A stretch of DNA of 64,000 bases, taken from assembly GCA_020851635.1 (NCBI GenBank), contig JADZCJ010000046.1, forward strand, positions 62,001-126,000, read 5' to 3'. Below the pieces are notes generated by a model. The model saw only the letters and a program-made list of their open reading frames with translations. It was not told the DNA's origin and ran no database searches. The stretch is from Anaerolineae bacterium (lineage in GTDB: Bacteria; Chloroflexota; Anaerolineae; UBA4142; SHND01). The position numbers and the translations under genes are program-made. This document shows, one piece after another, positions 1 to 7,774 of the stretch; position 1 is the first letter of the stretch; every line of letters starts with the position of its first letter.

Positions 1-869
1 ACCCGGTCCTGCTTGCGCTCATCAATGTCAACAGTCCACGATTGTACGATACGCGCATGTTGGACTCGCTGATGGTCTATGCCAAAGCGCGTCAGCCGTT
101 AATCATTACGCCATTTCTGCTGGCGGGCGCCATGTCGCCCGTGGCGGTGGCTGGGACGCTGGTGCAGCAAAATGCCGAGGCGCTGGCGGGGATTGCGCTG
201 ACCCAGCTGGTGAATCCCGGCACGCCCGTGGTGTATGGCTCGTTTCTGTCCAACAGCGACATGCAGTCGGGCAGTCCTGCCTTTGGAACGCCGGAATCGG
301 CGGCGGGGCTTTTTGTCAGCGCGCAGCTGGCGCGCAAATACAAACTGCCGTTTCGTAGTGGCGGCGGATTGACTTCGAGCAAGGCGCCGGACGGACAGGC
401 GATGTGGGAAGCGACCATGACGTTTTGGCCCACATTCCTCGCCTGCACAAATTTTGTTCTGCATGCGGCGGGCTGGCTCGAATCGGGGCTGGTGTCGTCG
501 TACGAAAAGTTTGTGATGGACGTAGAGATATTGCGTATGATGCAGGTCTTTTTGCGCGGGTTTTCGTTGGACCAAGAGGGGCTGGCGCTGGATGCGCTAG
601 AGGAAATCGGACCCGGCGGGTATTTTTTTGGCGCGGCGCATACGATGAGACATTTTCGTCAAGCGTTTTATCGCCCCCTCATTGCGGATGTGCAAAATTA
701 CGTGCGTTGGGAGCAAAAAGGCGCGGAAACGGCGGATGTGCGCGCCAACCGCGTGTGGAAAAAGTGGCTGAGCGAATACGAACAGCCCAAGATGGATGAG
801 GGCATCGCCGAGGCGCTCGGCGAGTTTGTGACAAAACGAAAGGAGGAAATCCAGAAAGAAACGACATAA
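1..869 (+). CDS. trimethylamine/quaternary-amine methyltransferase, MttB family (3' part, 5' truncated by window edge)
   Basis: The frame is open from the window edge (codons begin at base 3) to the TAA at 867-869, so this is the C-terminal ~288 residues of a protein of roughly 480-500 aa. The MttB (COG5598) signature is clear: a stretch like NVNSPRLYDTRMLD, then QPLIITPFLLAGAMSPV, NPGTPVVYGSFLS, and a GGGLTSSKAPDGQA segment. The family moves a methyl group from trimethylamine or betaine-like quaternary amines to a corrinoid protein. No TAG codon lies in the visible frame, including the area about 160 residues from the C-terminus where methanogen MttB carries pyrrolysine, so this is a non-pyrrolysine member (MtgB-like); the substrate cannot be named. 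The matching corrinoid protein and pterin methyltransferase lie 5 kb downstream. Confidence 0.88.
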   Translation, partial: PVLLALINVNSPRLYDTRMLDSLMVYAKARQPLIITPFLLAGAMSPVAVAGTLVQQNAEALAGIALTQLVNPGTPVVYGSFLSNSDMQSGSPAFGTPESAAGLFVSAQLARKYKLPFRSGGGLTSSKAPDGQAMWEATMTFWPTFLACTNFVLHAAGWLESGLVSSYEKFVMDVEILRMMQVFLRGFSLDQEGLALDALEEIGPGGYFFGAAHTMRHFRQAFYRPLIADVQNYVRWEQKGAETADVRANRVWKKWLSEYEQPKMDEGIAEALGEFVTKRKEEIQKETT

Positions 870-880
870 TCCCATGTCCA

Positions 881-920
881 GTCTGCGAGTTGTCTGCAAA
901 GTCTGCGAGTCATCTGCAAA
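881..920. repeat. 20-bp tandem repeat (two copies) upstream of the metalloprotease gene
   Basis: Bases 881-900 and 901-920 are two adjacent copies of a 20-base unit that begins GTCTGCGAGT and ends TCTGCAAA, differing at two positions. The second copy leads into the AAGGAG ribosome binding site of the gene at 930. It could be a binding-site pair or a replication slip; the sequence does not decide. Confidence 0.7.
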
Positions 921-929
921 GGAGTCAAG

Positions 930-2810
930 ATGAACCGTAAGCTCTTTCTCATCGTGAGTGTGTGTGTAATGCTGTTGTTGGCGAGCGGGACCACGCTCGC
1001 CGCACCTTTGCCCAGGCAAGCGCCCGAGTCGCCGGTGTTCTCTGCGCCGAGCGCCATAGACACGACGTTCAAAATCAACATCGTCTTTGTGGGTTATGAA
1101 TCGGGCGACATTAACGAAACGGAATTCTCGTCGCAACTGCCCGCAACATATGACCCGATTGTTCGCTATCCGGGTTTTTATGGCATCCAGCTGCCCGTAA
1201 ATATTCACGGCGATTACGTGTATGACATCACGTATGCTCCGGGAGCATTTGAAGATGACTTTTTTGCCTATCTCGCTGCAATCGGCGCCCCCGGTGCGAT
1301 GACGGTCTATCAGGAAATGTACAATGATCAAGTCAACGCGACCGGACTGGTTCAGGACCCCGTGCTGTATATTGATGCGCCTTCCACCGAGCGGTGGTTG
1401 ATGAACAATGCGCGTTCGCAGTTGGGTCTGGACGTTGCCAATTACACAATCTTTTTTGTGAATTGGTACGGGCGTCCCGATTTCGCGAATCACGTCTATA
1501 CCAAATACGATACCACCGACCCTGATACGGGACACAATTTTGGCGTTGAGAACGCGTCGCGCAAGATGATTGCATGGGGCGGCTCGTACGGTCGCACATG
1601 GTTCTATGATCTCTCGGCAGGTCCCGAATTGTGGACCGCGAATTGGAATGTGGATGATGCGGACGCGGATGGGGACGGCGTGCTGGACTATCGGATGCCG
1701 CCGGTTTGGGAATATGGGAATCTGTCCGGATATCGCCCGTTTGACAACCTGTCGGGCGATCTGGGCAAGGTGGCGCGATATGTCGCCATCAATTTGCTCT
1801 TTACCTCATCCCCGTTGTATGACCCGCTTGCGTCCGAGCCATTTCCCGGCAAGGGCAAGCGCATGTTTGTCAACATGTTTGAAGACGATCCGTCCGCCAA
1901 CGGCACAGACTGGATTGACCTGTCTTATGTCAAACAAACGATGCAGCGGTTCCAACAGGGTTACAAATGGAAAGTGACATTAAAAGACCAGCCGTTGCTG
2001 CAACCGATGAAAAAAGCGTTCCGCATCTTTGCCGGTCTGAACGGGGCCTCGGATTGTTGGAATACATACGGGGATACGTTTGCGGAATTGTTCTGCAAGG
2101 TGGAACAATATCGCGACGCATATTTGCCGGTCATCAAACCCAACAAGAATTATATCGGCGGTGTCTTTGCATACAACACAACGGATGCAAACCTGGGCAG
2201 CCAGTTTGGGCTGCTTGGTTATGCCGATGACGATTGGGCGAGCGGCACGCCCTCGTATGTGTTTGAATTTGATACGCCCGCGGTCCGCGACGCCGGGTAT
2301 GGGTTTAGCACTACGACCACTCATGAATTTGGCCATCATGTTGGCATGTCGCACCCGCACGATGGGTATGATTCGGGTTCGGCGCTGGATTATGGCCCGT
2401 CGGGGGATTTTTATTACGCATGGTCGGGTGATGAGAGCCACACCATCATGCAATATATTGCCCTCGTCAATGAGTTTGGCTGGTTTGACCGTGACAATAT
2501 GAATCGCTTTTTAGTAGGGCGCTATTTGACGCGCGCGTCCGAAATCAGCGCTCAGGTCCGGGGGGCGACAGGCGACCGCGTCGCAACCGAGATGCTGAGC
2601 GCCGCCGAAGCGGATTTCACCGCGACGCGCGATGCATATCAGGCGATGAATTATGAACTCGCTGTAACACATGCCAAAGCAGGTTTTGAGCGCGTATATC
2701 GCGCGTCGAAACTCGCCGGGTTGGATGTCCCGATAGTGGAGCCGCTGCCAGCGGGCGGACCGCGCCGCGGACCCAAGATGGTTGACCCAATTCGTTTCCC
2801 TGACGAATAG
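930..2810 (+). CDS. secreted metzincin-like zinc metalloprotease
   Basis: A 626-aa protein preceded by AAGGAG. It starts with a Sec signal peptide (MNRKLF, hydrophobic core, probable cleavage after TLAA around residue 25). Around residue 465 it has HEFGHHVGMSH, the HExxHxxGxxH zinc motif of metzincins, followed about 30 residues later by HTIMQY, which fits a Met-turn. The pre-catalytic region contains an acidic DADADGDG stretch that may bind calcium. The last ~100 residues, after the catalytic core, are helical and of unknown role. It is probably an exported protease; the specific M-family cannot be assigned from sight. It stands alone between the mttB fragment and a pentapeptide-repeat gene. 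Confidence 0.8.
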   Translation: MNRKLFLIVSVCVMLLLASGTTLAAPLPRQAPESPVFSAPSAIDTTFKINIVFVGYESGDINETEFSSQLPATYDPIVRYPGFYGIQLPVNIHGDYVYDITYAPGAFEDDFFAYLAAIGAPGAMTVYQEMYNDQVNATGLVQDPVLYIDAPSTERWLMNNARSQLGLDVANYTIFFVNWYGRPDFANHVYTKYDTTDPDTGHNFGVENASRKMIAWGGSYGRTWFYDLSAGPELWTANWNVDDADADGDGVLDYRMPPVWEYGNLSGYRPFDNLSGDLGKVARYVAINLLFTSSPLYDPLASEPFPGKGKRMFVNMFEDDPSANGTDWIDLSYVKQTMQRFQQGYKWKVTLKDQPLLQPMKKAFRIFAGLNGASDCWNTYGDTFAELFCKVEQYRDAYLPVIKPNKNYIGGVFAYNTTDANLGSQFGLLGYADDDWASGTPSYVFEFDTPAVRDAGYGFSTTTTHEFGHHVGMSHPHDGYDSGSALDYGPSGDFYYAWSGDESHTIMQYIALVNEFGWFDRDNMNRFLVGRYLTRASEISAQVRGATGDRVATEMLSAAEADFTATRDAYQAMNYELAVTHAKAGFERVYRASKLAGLDVPIVEPLPAGGPRRGPKMVDPIRFPDE

Positions 2811-2826
2811 ACCGATGCAAAAAATG

Positions 2827-2856
2827 GGGAGGAGAGCGGCGCGGCGCTTTCCTCCC
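2827..2856 (+). terminator. strong stem-loop after the metalloprotease gene
   Basis: GGGAGGA at the left pairs with TCCTCCC at the right, and an inner AGCG/CGCT adds to the stem. It sits 17 bases after the protease stop codon. There is no clear T-run, so it may be a weak terminator or an mRNA-stabilising hairpin. Confidence 0.45.
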
Positions 2857-2899
2857 GTCAGCCATGTCCCCTTGTGCGACTCGACATGCAAGGGTTGAA

Positions 2900-3430
2900 A
2901 TGACAACTATGGCAGAACCTGAACATCTATCCAAGCTGGAGGAAGGGGTCGAGGCGTGGAACGCCTGGCGTCGCGAACAGAGCGAAATTATCCCCGACCT
3001 GAGCGGTGTGGACCTTTCGGGACGCCTCTTGGCAGGCGTGAATTTCAGCACGACCTATCTCGCCGACGCGCAATTGGACAAAGCAGACTTGGTCCACGCG
3101 AACCTGATCGGCGCAGAACTGGCGGGCGCAACGTTGGAACGCGCGAACCTGGCGCACGCGCTGCTGCGCTTTGCCGACGCAAGCCGCGCGAATTTCAGGC
3201 ATGCCAATCTGGAGCAAGCAAATCTGGTGGAAGCGGACCTGCGGGATGCCAAGTTCAATGGGGCGAACTTGAGAATGGCGATTCTTTCCAAGACCTATTT
3301 GGCGGGCGCGGACTTGACGGCGGCAGATTTGTCGAGCGCGGCATTGGTGGAGGCGGACCTGACAAACGCGATGCTGGATGGAGCAATCTTGACGGCGACC
3401 ATCATGCCCGATGGTTCGATGAATGAATAG
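2900..3430 (+). CDS. pentapeptide-repeat protein
   Basis: About 176 aa made largely of A(D/N)LxxA-type pentapeptide repeats from residue ~45 to the end (for example ADLVHANLIGAELAGA, ANLEQANLVEADLRDA), which fold as a right-handed square beta-helix. The N-terminal ~35 residues are charged and helical. I prefer the ATG at 2900 (MTTMAEPEHL); the frame is open back to an ATG at 2864. The biochemical role of such proteins is often unknown; some mimic DNA and protect gyrase, but nothing here points to that specifically. Confidence 0.85.
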   Translation: MTTMAEPEHLSKLEEGVEAWNAWRREQSEIIPDLSGVDLSGRLLAGVNFSTTYLADAQLDKADLVHANLIGAELAGATLERANLAHALLRFADASRANFRHANLEQANLVEADLRDAKFNGANLRMAILSKTYLAGADLTAADLSSAALVEADLTNAMLDGAILTATIMPDGSMNE

Positions 3431-3470
3431 CCGTCCGACAAATTTGTGGCACAAGGCGTAGGAGCACATT

Positions 3471-3827
3471 TTGAACGCGCACGATATTCTTTTTTACGGC
3501 AATCACACGTTAATGGCGAGCCGGGAACGCGTGCTGCCGCGAGAGCGTTTGACCCCGGGGCTGGTTGGCTGGTGATCGGCGCAGAGACAGGCCAAGACGT
3601 TCGACGAGCTCGTGGACGCGTATCAATCGTCGCGCACCCGTTCCCTGACATTGGTCAAGCAATTGTCACCGAAAAAACTGCGAGAGATGGGGACTCTCTT
3701 CTGGTATGGCGATGAATCTTTGCTCGAAGATTTTATTGTGTATATCTTTTACGGACATACGCGCGAACACGCCACGCGGTTTGATGCGTTCGCAGCTCAA
3801 TTGGATGCAAAGAAGCGAGGCACGTGA
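3471..3827 (+). pseudogene. DinB/DfsB-like (DUF1706-type) gene, internally deleted
   Basis: The frame starting at TTG 3471 reads LNAHDILFYGNHTLMASRERV, typical of the N-terminus of DinB-superfamily four-helix proteins, but stops at TGA 3573-3575. The same frame resumes at once with KTFDELVDAYQSSRTRSLTL and ends with DFIVYIFYGHTREH, the usual C-terminal half. The central ~60 residues expected for this family are missing. This is an internal deletion that leaves a stop in frame, so the gene is dead. Confidence 0.7.
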
Positions 3828-3828
3828 A

Positions 3829-4128
3829 ATGGCTGTCGAGATTACCGAAATTATTCCATTAATGACTGATGAATATGGAGTCATTCGAGTCGGAGGAACG
3901 CGCGTACCGCTTGAAACAGTCGTTTCGAGTTTTGAACAGGGCGCAACTGCTGAACAGATTGTCTATCAATTTCCCGCCCTAAAATTGGCGGATGTCTATG
4001 CGGTTATTTCTTATTATTTGAACCATCGCAAAGAGATGGAGCTCTACATAAAGAAAGTGCAAACGGAAGAGCAGCGCGCACAACGGTTTGTTGATGATAA
4101 ATTTGATCAACGCGGGATTCGAGACTGA
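3829..4128 (+). CDS. DUF433 protein, probable antitoxin
   Basis: A 99-aa protein starting at ATG 3829 (MAVEITEIIPL). It has the DUF433 pattern: an RVGGTRVPLETVVSSFEQGATAEQIVYQFPAL-like core followed by DVYAVISYYLNHR. DUF433 proteins carry a winged-helix-like fold and typically sit directly before a DUF5615 PIN-like partner, as here. The partner is frameshifted, so the pair may be inactive. A second DUF433/DUF5615 pair lies at 32.8-33.4 kb. Confidence 0.82.
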   Translation: MAVEITEIIPLMTDEYGVIRVGGTRVPLETVVSSFEQGATAEQIVYQFPALKLADVYAVISYYLNHRKEMELYIKKVQTEEQRAQRFVDDKFDQRGIRD

Positions 4129-4154
4129 CTGTTGGCGCGCCAATCGAAAAAATA

Positions 4155-4506
4155 ATGCTTCGCTTGCTTGCGGACGAGAATTTCAACAACGACATTCTGC
4201 GCGGATTATTGCGCAAGGTCAGTTCTGTAGATATTGCACGCCTACAGGATACCCGGCTTTTTTCTGCGCCTGATGAACGCGTACTGGAATGGGCTGCCCA
4301 AGAGCATCGTATTTTGTTGACGCATGACCGACGTACCATACCGTTTTTTTGTACAAACGGCTGGAGCGTGGTGAGGAACTCGCAGGGGTTTTCATCGTTC
4401 CCAGCAACTTTCTGTAAATGAAGCAATTCAAGACCTTGTCTTGTTGGTTGAAGCCAGCACACAAGAAGAGTGGGAAGGACACGTGCTCGATTTGCCGCTG
4501 CAATAA
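4155..4506 (+). pseudogene. DUF5615 PIN-like toxin gene, two frameshifts
   Basis: The first frame reads MLRLLADENFNNDILRGLL and RILLTHDRRTIPFF, a normal DUF5615 start with the conserved acidic DEN and THDRRT motifs. At the T-run near 4344-4350 the homology moves to another frame (LYKRLERGEELAGVFIVPSN), then near 4408 to the third (SVNEAIQDLVLLVEASTQEEW), ending at TAA 4504-4506. Two shifts, one in a homopolymer, mean either decay or assembly errors. Intact, it would be the ~115-aa partner of the DUF433 protein just upstream. Confidence 0.72.
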
Positions 4507-4717
4507 ATGGGAAATAACACGGTTACAATGATGGGAGTTGTTTCTGCCCGAGTGGCAGGGCACGATTGACTATAAACGCGAATTCGCTTTCAATAACACG
4601 CGCGTGGTTGGGGTGGATGTGCGGACCACGGCGGCAACGGCCGCGCTGATCATTACGCGTATCAAATAACAATGAATCAGAGGCGCCCAATACGTTCTGG
4701 TGAGAGGAGGGAGAACG
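4507..4717. other. gene-poor strip with coding debris
   Basis: No complete gene. A short open stretch ending at TAA about 4670 reads TIDYKREFAFNNTRVVGVDV, which looks like the tail of a lost gene that I do not recognise. Confidence 0.4.
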
Positions 4718-5020
4718 ATGGCAGAACCGACAACTCTTGCCGAGTACATCCGTGCCAACAGTTATGCGCGCGTCCCGAATCGAGCGCGACAGGACGAGGG
4801 ATGGAGCTCGTACAAAAAAGGGTACGAGCTGCGAATTGTTGTCAAGACACGAGAGGATGTAAAGCAGGTCCGGCGGCTGCTCAAAGATGCAAGGATCAAA
4901 CCCGGCAAACCGTATCGCAAAGCTAATCAATGGGTTATGCCGGTGTATGGCGAGCAATCGGTGAACCAACTCGTCGCGCTCAAGTCCAAAAGACGCCGCA
5001 CAAAGCGTTCGAGCCGCTGA
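4718..5020 (+). CDS. small basic hypothetical protein
   Basis: 100 aa from ATG 4718 (MAEPTTLAEYIRANSY), preceded by GAGGAGGGAGA, a strong ribosome binding site. The middle (GYELRIVVKTREDVKQVRRLLKDARI) looks like an alpha/beta fold, and the C-terminus is highly basic (KSKRRRTKRSSR), suggesting nucleic acid contact. I do not recognise the family. The next gene starts 4 bases after its stop, so the two may be cotranscribed. Confidence 0.65.
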   Translation: MAEPTTLAEYIRANSYARVPNRARQDEGWSSYKKGYELRIVVKTREDVKQVRRLLKDARIKPGKPYRKANQWVMPVYGEQSVNQLVALKSKRRRTKRSSR

Positions 5021-5024
5021 ATCA

Positions 5025-5786
5025 ATGTCTCATTTCTACTTTGGCGCTCGCCGCTTTGCGCCTGCCCTCGTCATTTTTGATAAAGACGGCACCTTGATTG
5101 ATTTCAATTTTATGTGGCGCGTCTGGGCGACCGAGCTGGCAGCCCGCCTGGAGGCGGCGGCAGGCGTTCCTGTGACGGCATTGCTCTACGAGACCATCGG
5201 CTATGATTCGGCGCGACAGGTGATCATACCCGGGTCGCCGCTGGCGGGACATTCGATGGCGGATTTGCGTCGCTTGATGACGCAGGTTGCGCGCGAGGCC
5301 GGGCTTGGGGAATTGGCAGCCGAACGCGCGGTCAAGCAGTCGTGGTTTGTGCCTGATCCTGTCGCACTCGCCCGCCCATTGACCGATTTGCCGCGCTTGC
5401 TTGGCGAGCTGCGTTCGCGCAACATCAAGACAGCGGTTGCGACGAGCGATGACCGCGGCTCTACGCTGGCGACGCTGCGCGCGCTGGGCATCGCGTCGCT
5501 GGTGAACGCGGTAGTCACCGCGGACGATGGCTTGCCCAACAAACCTGCCCCTGACATGCTGCTGCATCTATGCCGCGAACTCGGGATTGCGCCGGCGCGG
5601 GCGATGATGATGGGCGACTCGCTGATGGATATGGAAGCGGCGCGGGCGGCAAAGCTGGGTTTGCGCGTGGGTGTGCTGTCGGGCGTGACGCCGCGCGAAC
5701 AATTCGACGGGCACGCGGACGAGATCGTGGGGGATATAGGGGTCCTCATGCAGTTTGCGAGATTCTCGGAGGCGCGGGAGCTTTGA
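5025..5786 (+). CDS. HAD-superfamily phosphatase (phosphoglycolate-phosphatase-like)
   Basis: 253 aa with all HAD motifs: FDKDGTLID (nucleophile Asp19, acid Asp21), a TSDD motif II near residue 143, and MMGDSLMDMEAA as motif IV, with a helical cap between motifs I and II. This places it in HAD subfamily IA beside Gph/PGP enzymes. The substrate is unknown; these enzymes hydrolyse small phosphoesters in the cytoplasm. It starts 4 bases after the preceding gene and is followed by a strong terminator hairpin. Confidence 0.85.
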   Translation: MSHFYFGARRFAPALVIFDKDGTLIDFNFMWRVWATELAARLEAAAGVPVTALLYETIGYDSARQVIIPGSPLAGHSMADLRRLMTQVAREAGLGELAAERAVKQSWFVPDPVALARPLTDLPRLLGELRSRNIKTAVATSDDRGSTLATLRALGIASLVNAVVTADDGLPNKPAPDMLLHLCRELGIAPARAMMMGDSLMDMEAARAAKLGLRVGVLSGVTPREQFDGHADEIVGDIGVLMQFARFSEAREL

Positions 5787-5876
5787 TGTCAAATCTCATC
5801 TCGACTGTGTCCGATTCCCCAGAGACCCAATTCAGCAGAGATACGATAGTGTGATAGAATATGGCTTGATCGGCGT

Positions 5877-5917
5877 AACACCAATGGCGCATCGTCGCGT
5901 CGCCATTGGTGTTTTGT
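5877..5917 (+). terminator. Rho-independent terminator-like hairpin
   Basis: Perfect 13-bp stem: AACACCAATGGCG (5877-5889) pairs with CGCCATTGGTGTT (5901-5913), with an 11-nt loop and a short T-rich tail. It separates the HAD phosphatase from the corrinoid operon. Confidence 0.75.
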
Positions 5918-5934
5918 TATGATGAATGGATGTG

Positions 5935-5953
5935 TAACACACCGGTTGTGTTA
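5935..5953. promoter_or_regulatory. operator-like dyad upstream of the corrinoid operon
   Basis: TAACACA and TGTGTTA form a perfect inverted repeat around a 5-base centre, about 32 bases before the corrinoid protein start. Its half-site resembles the TGTAACA half-site overlapping the promoter at 16.2 kb, so a common regulator is possible. No B12 riboswitch consensus was seen here. Confidence 0.45.
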
Positions 5954-5984
5954 GCGATTCAATCCCGTTTATGGAGAGACAAGA

Positions 5985-6734
5985 ATGACACATGATGAAA
6001 TCCTCCAACAAATGTACGACAATACAGTACTTGGCAAAGCTCCGGAAGTGATCAAACTGACCCAAGAGGGGCTGGCGCAAGAGATGGACCCGCTCGAGAT
6101 GTTGTATGGCGGCGAGAACAAGGACAAGGGCGGACGGGGGCTGCTGCCGGCGCTGCAGGAAGTGGGACGCCGTTTTGAGGTGGGCGATTTTTTTGTGCCT
6201 GAAATGCTCATGTCGGCGCGCGCGATGCAGGGCGCATTGACGCTCTTGCGCCCGCTGCTCGCCGCCAAAGGCGCCAAGACGGTCGGCAAAGTGGTCATGG
6301 GGACGGTCAAGGGCGATGTGCACGACATTGGCAAGAATTTGTGCAACATTATGATGGAAGGCGCGGGCTTTGAAGTGATTGATTTGGGCGTGAATGTGGC
6401 GCCGGAAAAGTTTATCAAAGCGGTGCAGGAACATCACCCGGACGTGCTGGGCTTTAGCGCGTTCTTGACCACGACGATGCCAATGATCAAGGTCAATGTC
6501 GAGGCGTTGAAAAAAGCGGGGTTGCGCGATTCCGTCAAAGTGATGGCGGGGGGCGCGCCCGTGACCGAGCATTACACGCAGATTTCGGGCGCGGACGGTT
6601 ATGCGCCCGATGCGAGCGCGACCGCGCGTCTTGTCAAAAAATTTGTGGGTGTGGAGGGTGACGTGTCGGGCGGCGCGCTCGCCGATGCTGTTTCCGCCGT
6701 TGAAAATATGATGAGTGTAGTCGAGCCAGCTTGA
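5985..6734 (+). CDS. corrinoid (cobalamin-binding) methyl-carrier protein, MttC/MtgC-like
   Basis: 249 aa. Residues ~10-95 are the helical methyltransferase B12-binding cap. The Rossmann part follows with GDVHDIGKNL at 110-119, where His113 is the lower axial ligand of cobalt in the DxHxxG motif, then later FSAFLTTTMPMIK and AGGAPV segments. It accepts a methyl group from an MttB-type enzyme and hands it to a pterin methyltransferase. The next two genes encode exactly that methyltransferase and the activator, so these form one C1 operon. The C-terminus is ~25 residues longer than the usual ~215 aa. Confidence 0.92.
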   Translation: MTHDEILQQMYDNTVLGKAPEVIKLTQEGLAQEMDPLEMLYGGENKDKGGRGLLPALQEVGRRFEVGDFFVPEMLMSARAMQGALTLLRPLLAAKGAKTVGKVVMGTVKGDVHDIGKNLCNIMMEGAGFEVIDLGVNVAPEKFIKAVQEHHPDVLGFSAFLTTTMPMIKVNVEALKKAGLRDSVKVMAGGAPVTEHYTQISGADGYAPDASATARLVKKFVGVEGDVSGGALADAVSAVENMMSVVEPA

Positions 6735-6753
6735 AAACAGGGGATATCGCATT

Positions 6754-7614
6754 TTGCATACCATTCTCGAATCCAAAACCGGCACGGTGATCATTGGCGA
6801 TGATGTGCCGTTTGTAATAATCGGCGAAAAGCTCAATCCGAGCGGACGCAAGAAACTCGGCGCCGAGATGGCAGAAGGTAATTTTGAGCGGGTACGCCAT
6901 GACGCTGTTTTGCAGGTCGAATGTGGCGCGCATATGCTGGATGTGAATGCGGGTTACCCGATGGGCGATGAGCCCGCGATGCTGGTGCAGGCAATCAAGG
7001 TCGTTCAGTCGGTCGTAGATGTGCCGTTGTGTATTGATTCGTCCGTGTTTGAGGCGCTGTCCGCCGGTTTGGCGGCGTACGAGGGCAAGCCGCTGGTTAA
7101 TTCCGTGACGGGCGAGGACGAACGGCTCGAGTTGATTTTGCCACTCATCAAGAAATTCAACTGCGCCGTGATCGGCATGGCGAACGACGACACGGGGATT
7201 TCGATGGACCCCGAATACCGGCTCAAGATCGCGCGGAAAATCGTAGAGCGCGCAGCCGACCATGGCATTGCCAAAGAGAACGTTGTGATTGACCCTCTGG
7301 CGCTGCCCGTCGCTGCGGATTCGACTGCCATCACGGTGACTCTCGAAACCATCAAACTGATTCGGAGTGAGTTGGGCGTCAACGTTACGTGCGGAGCGGG
7401 CAATACATCGTTCGGGCTGCCAAACCGCGCGCCGTTGACGACCGCGTTTTTGACGATGGCAATGTGTTGCGGGCTGACTTGTGCCATTACCGATGCGATG
7501 AACGAGACAATTCGCGCGGGGGTGATGGCGGGCGATGTGATGTTGGGGAAGGACCCCTACGCCGCGAACTGGATTGCCGATTTTCGAGTCAAGCAAAAGC
7601 AAGCTGAAAAATAG
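6754..7614 (+). CDS. methyltetrahydrofolate:corrinoid methyltransferase (AcsE/MtgA-like)
   Basis: 286 aa starting at TTG 6754. It is a pterin-binding TIM barrel: FVIIGEKLNPSGRKKLG near the N-terminus, MLDVNAGYPMGDE, and LCIDSSVFEAL. This matches MeTr enzymes that transfer a methyl group between a corrinoid protein and tetrahydrofolate. With the upstream corrinoid protein it would feed methyl groups from amines into methyl-THF and, in an acetogen-like cell, the Wood-Ljungdahl pathway (inferred; no such genes are visible). Twenty bases separate it from the corrinoid gene. Confidence 0.9.
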   Translation: MHTILESKTGTVIIGDDVPFVIIGEKLNPSGRKKLGAEMAEGNFERVRHDAVLQVECGAHMLDVNAGYPMGDEPAMLVQAIKVVQSVVDVPLCIDSSVFEALSAGLAAYEGKPLVNSVTGEDERLELILPLIKKFNCAVIGMANDDTGISMDPEYRLKIARKIVERAADHGIAKENVVIDPLALPVAADSTAITVTLETIKLIRSELGVNVTCGAGNTSFGLPNRAPLTTAFLTMAMCCGLTCAITDAMNETIRAGVMAGDVMLGKDPYAANWIADFRVKQKQAEK

Positions 7615-7774
7615 CGCGTGCGACATTTTTTTCTCGCCCGAATCGGTAGCGCTGCCGCATGAGGTTGCGCGAGCCAGACTGACGAATGGCTCGCGCACTG
7701 TCCTCTGTTCGAGGAGCATGTCCATGTTGCCGCAATCGTTCGGGAGTTTTGTTGTACCGGAATAGAGCCGAGCC

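Noticed and set aside
5787-5984. Cobalamin riboswitch before the corrinoid operon
   Set aside because: No B12-box consensus or typical multi-stem structure; only a terminator hairpin and a short dyad are seen in 200 bases.
7615-7774. A short coding gene between the pterin methyltransferase and RACE genes
   Set aside because: The only open frame starts inside the upstream gene and lacks a ribosome site or recognisable product.
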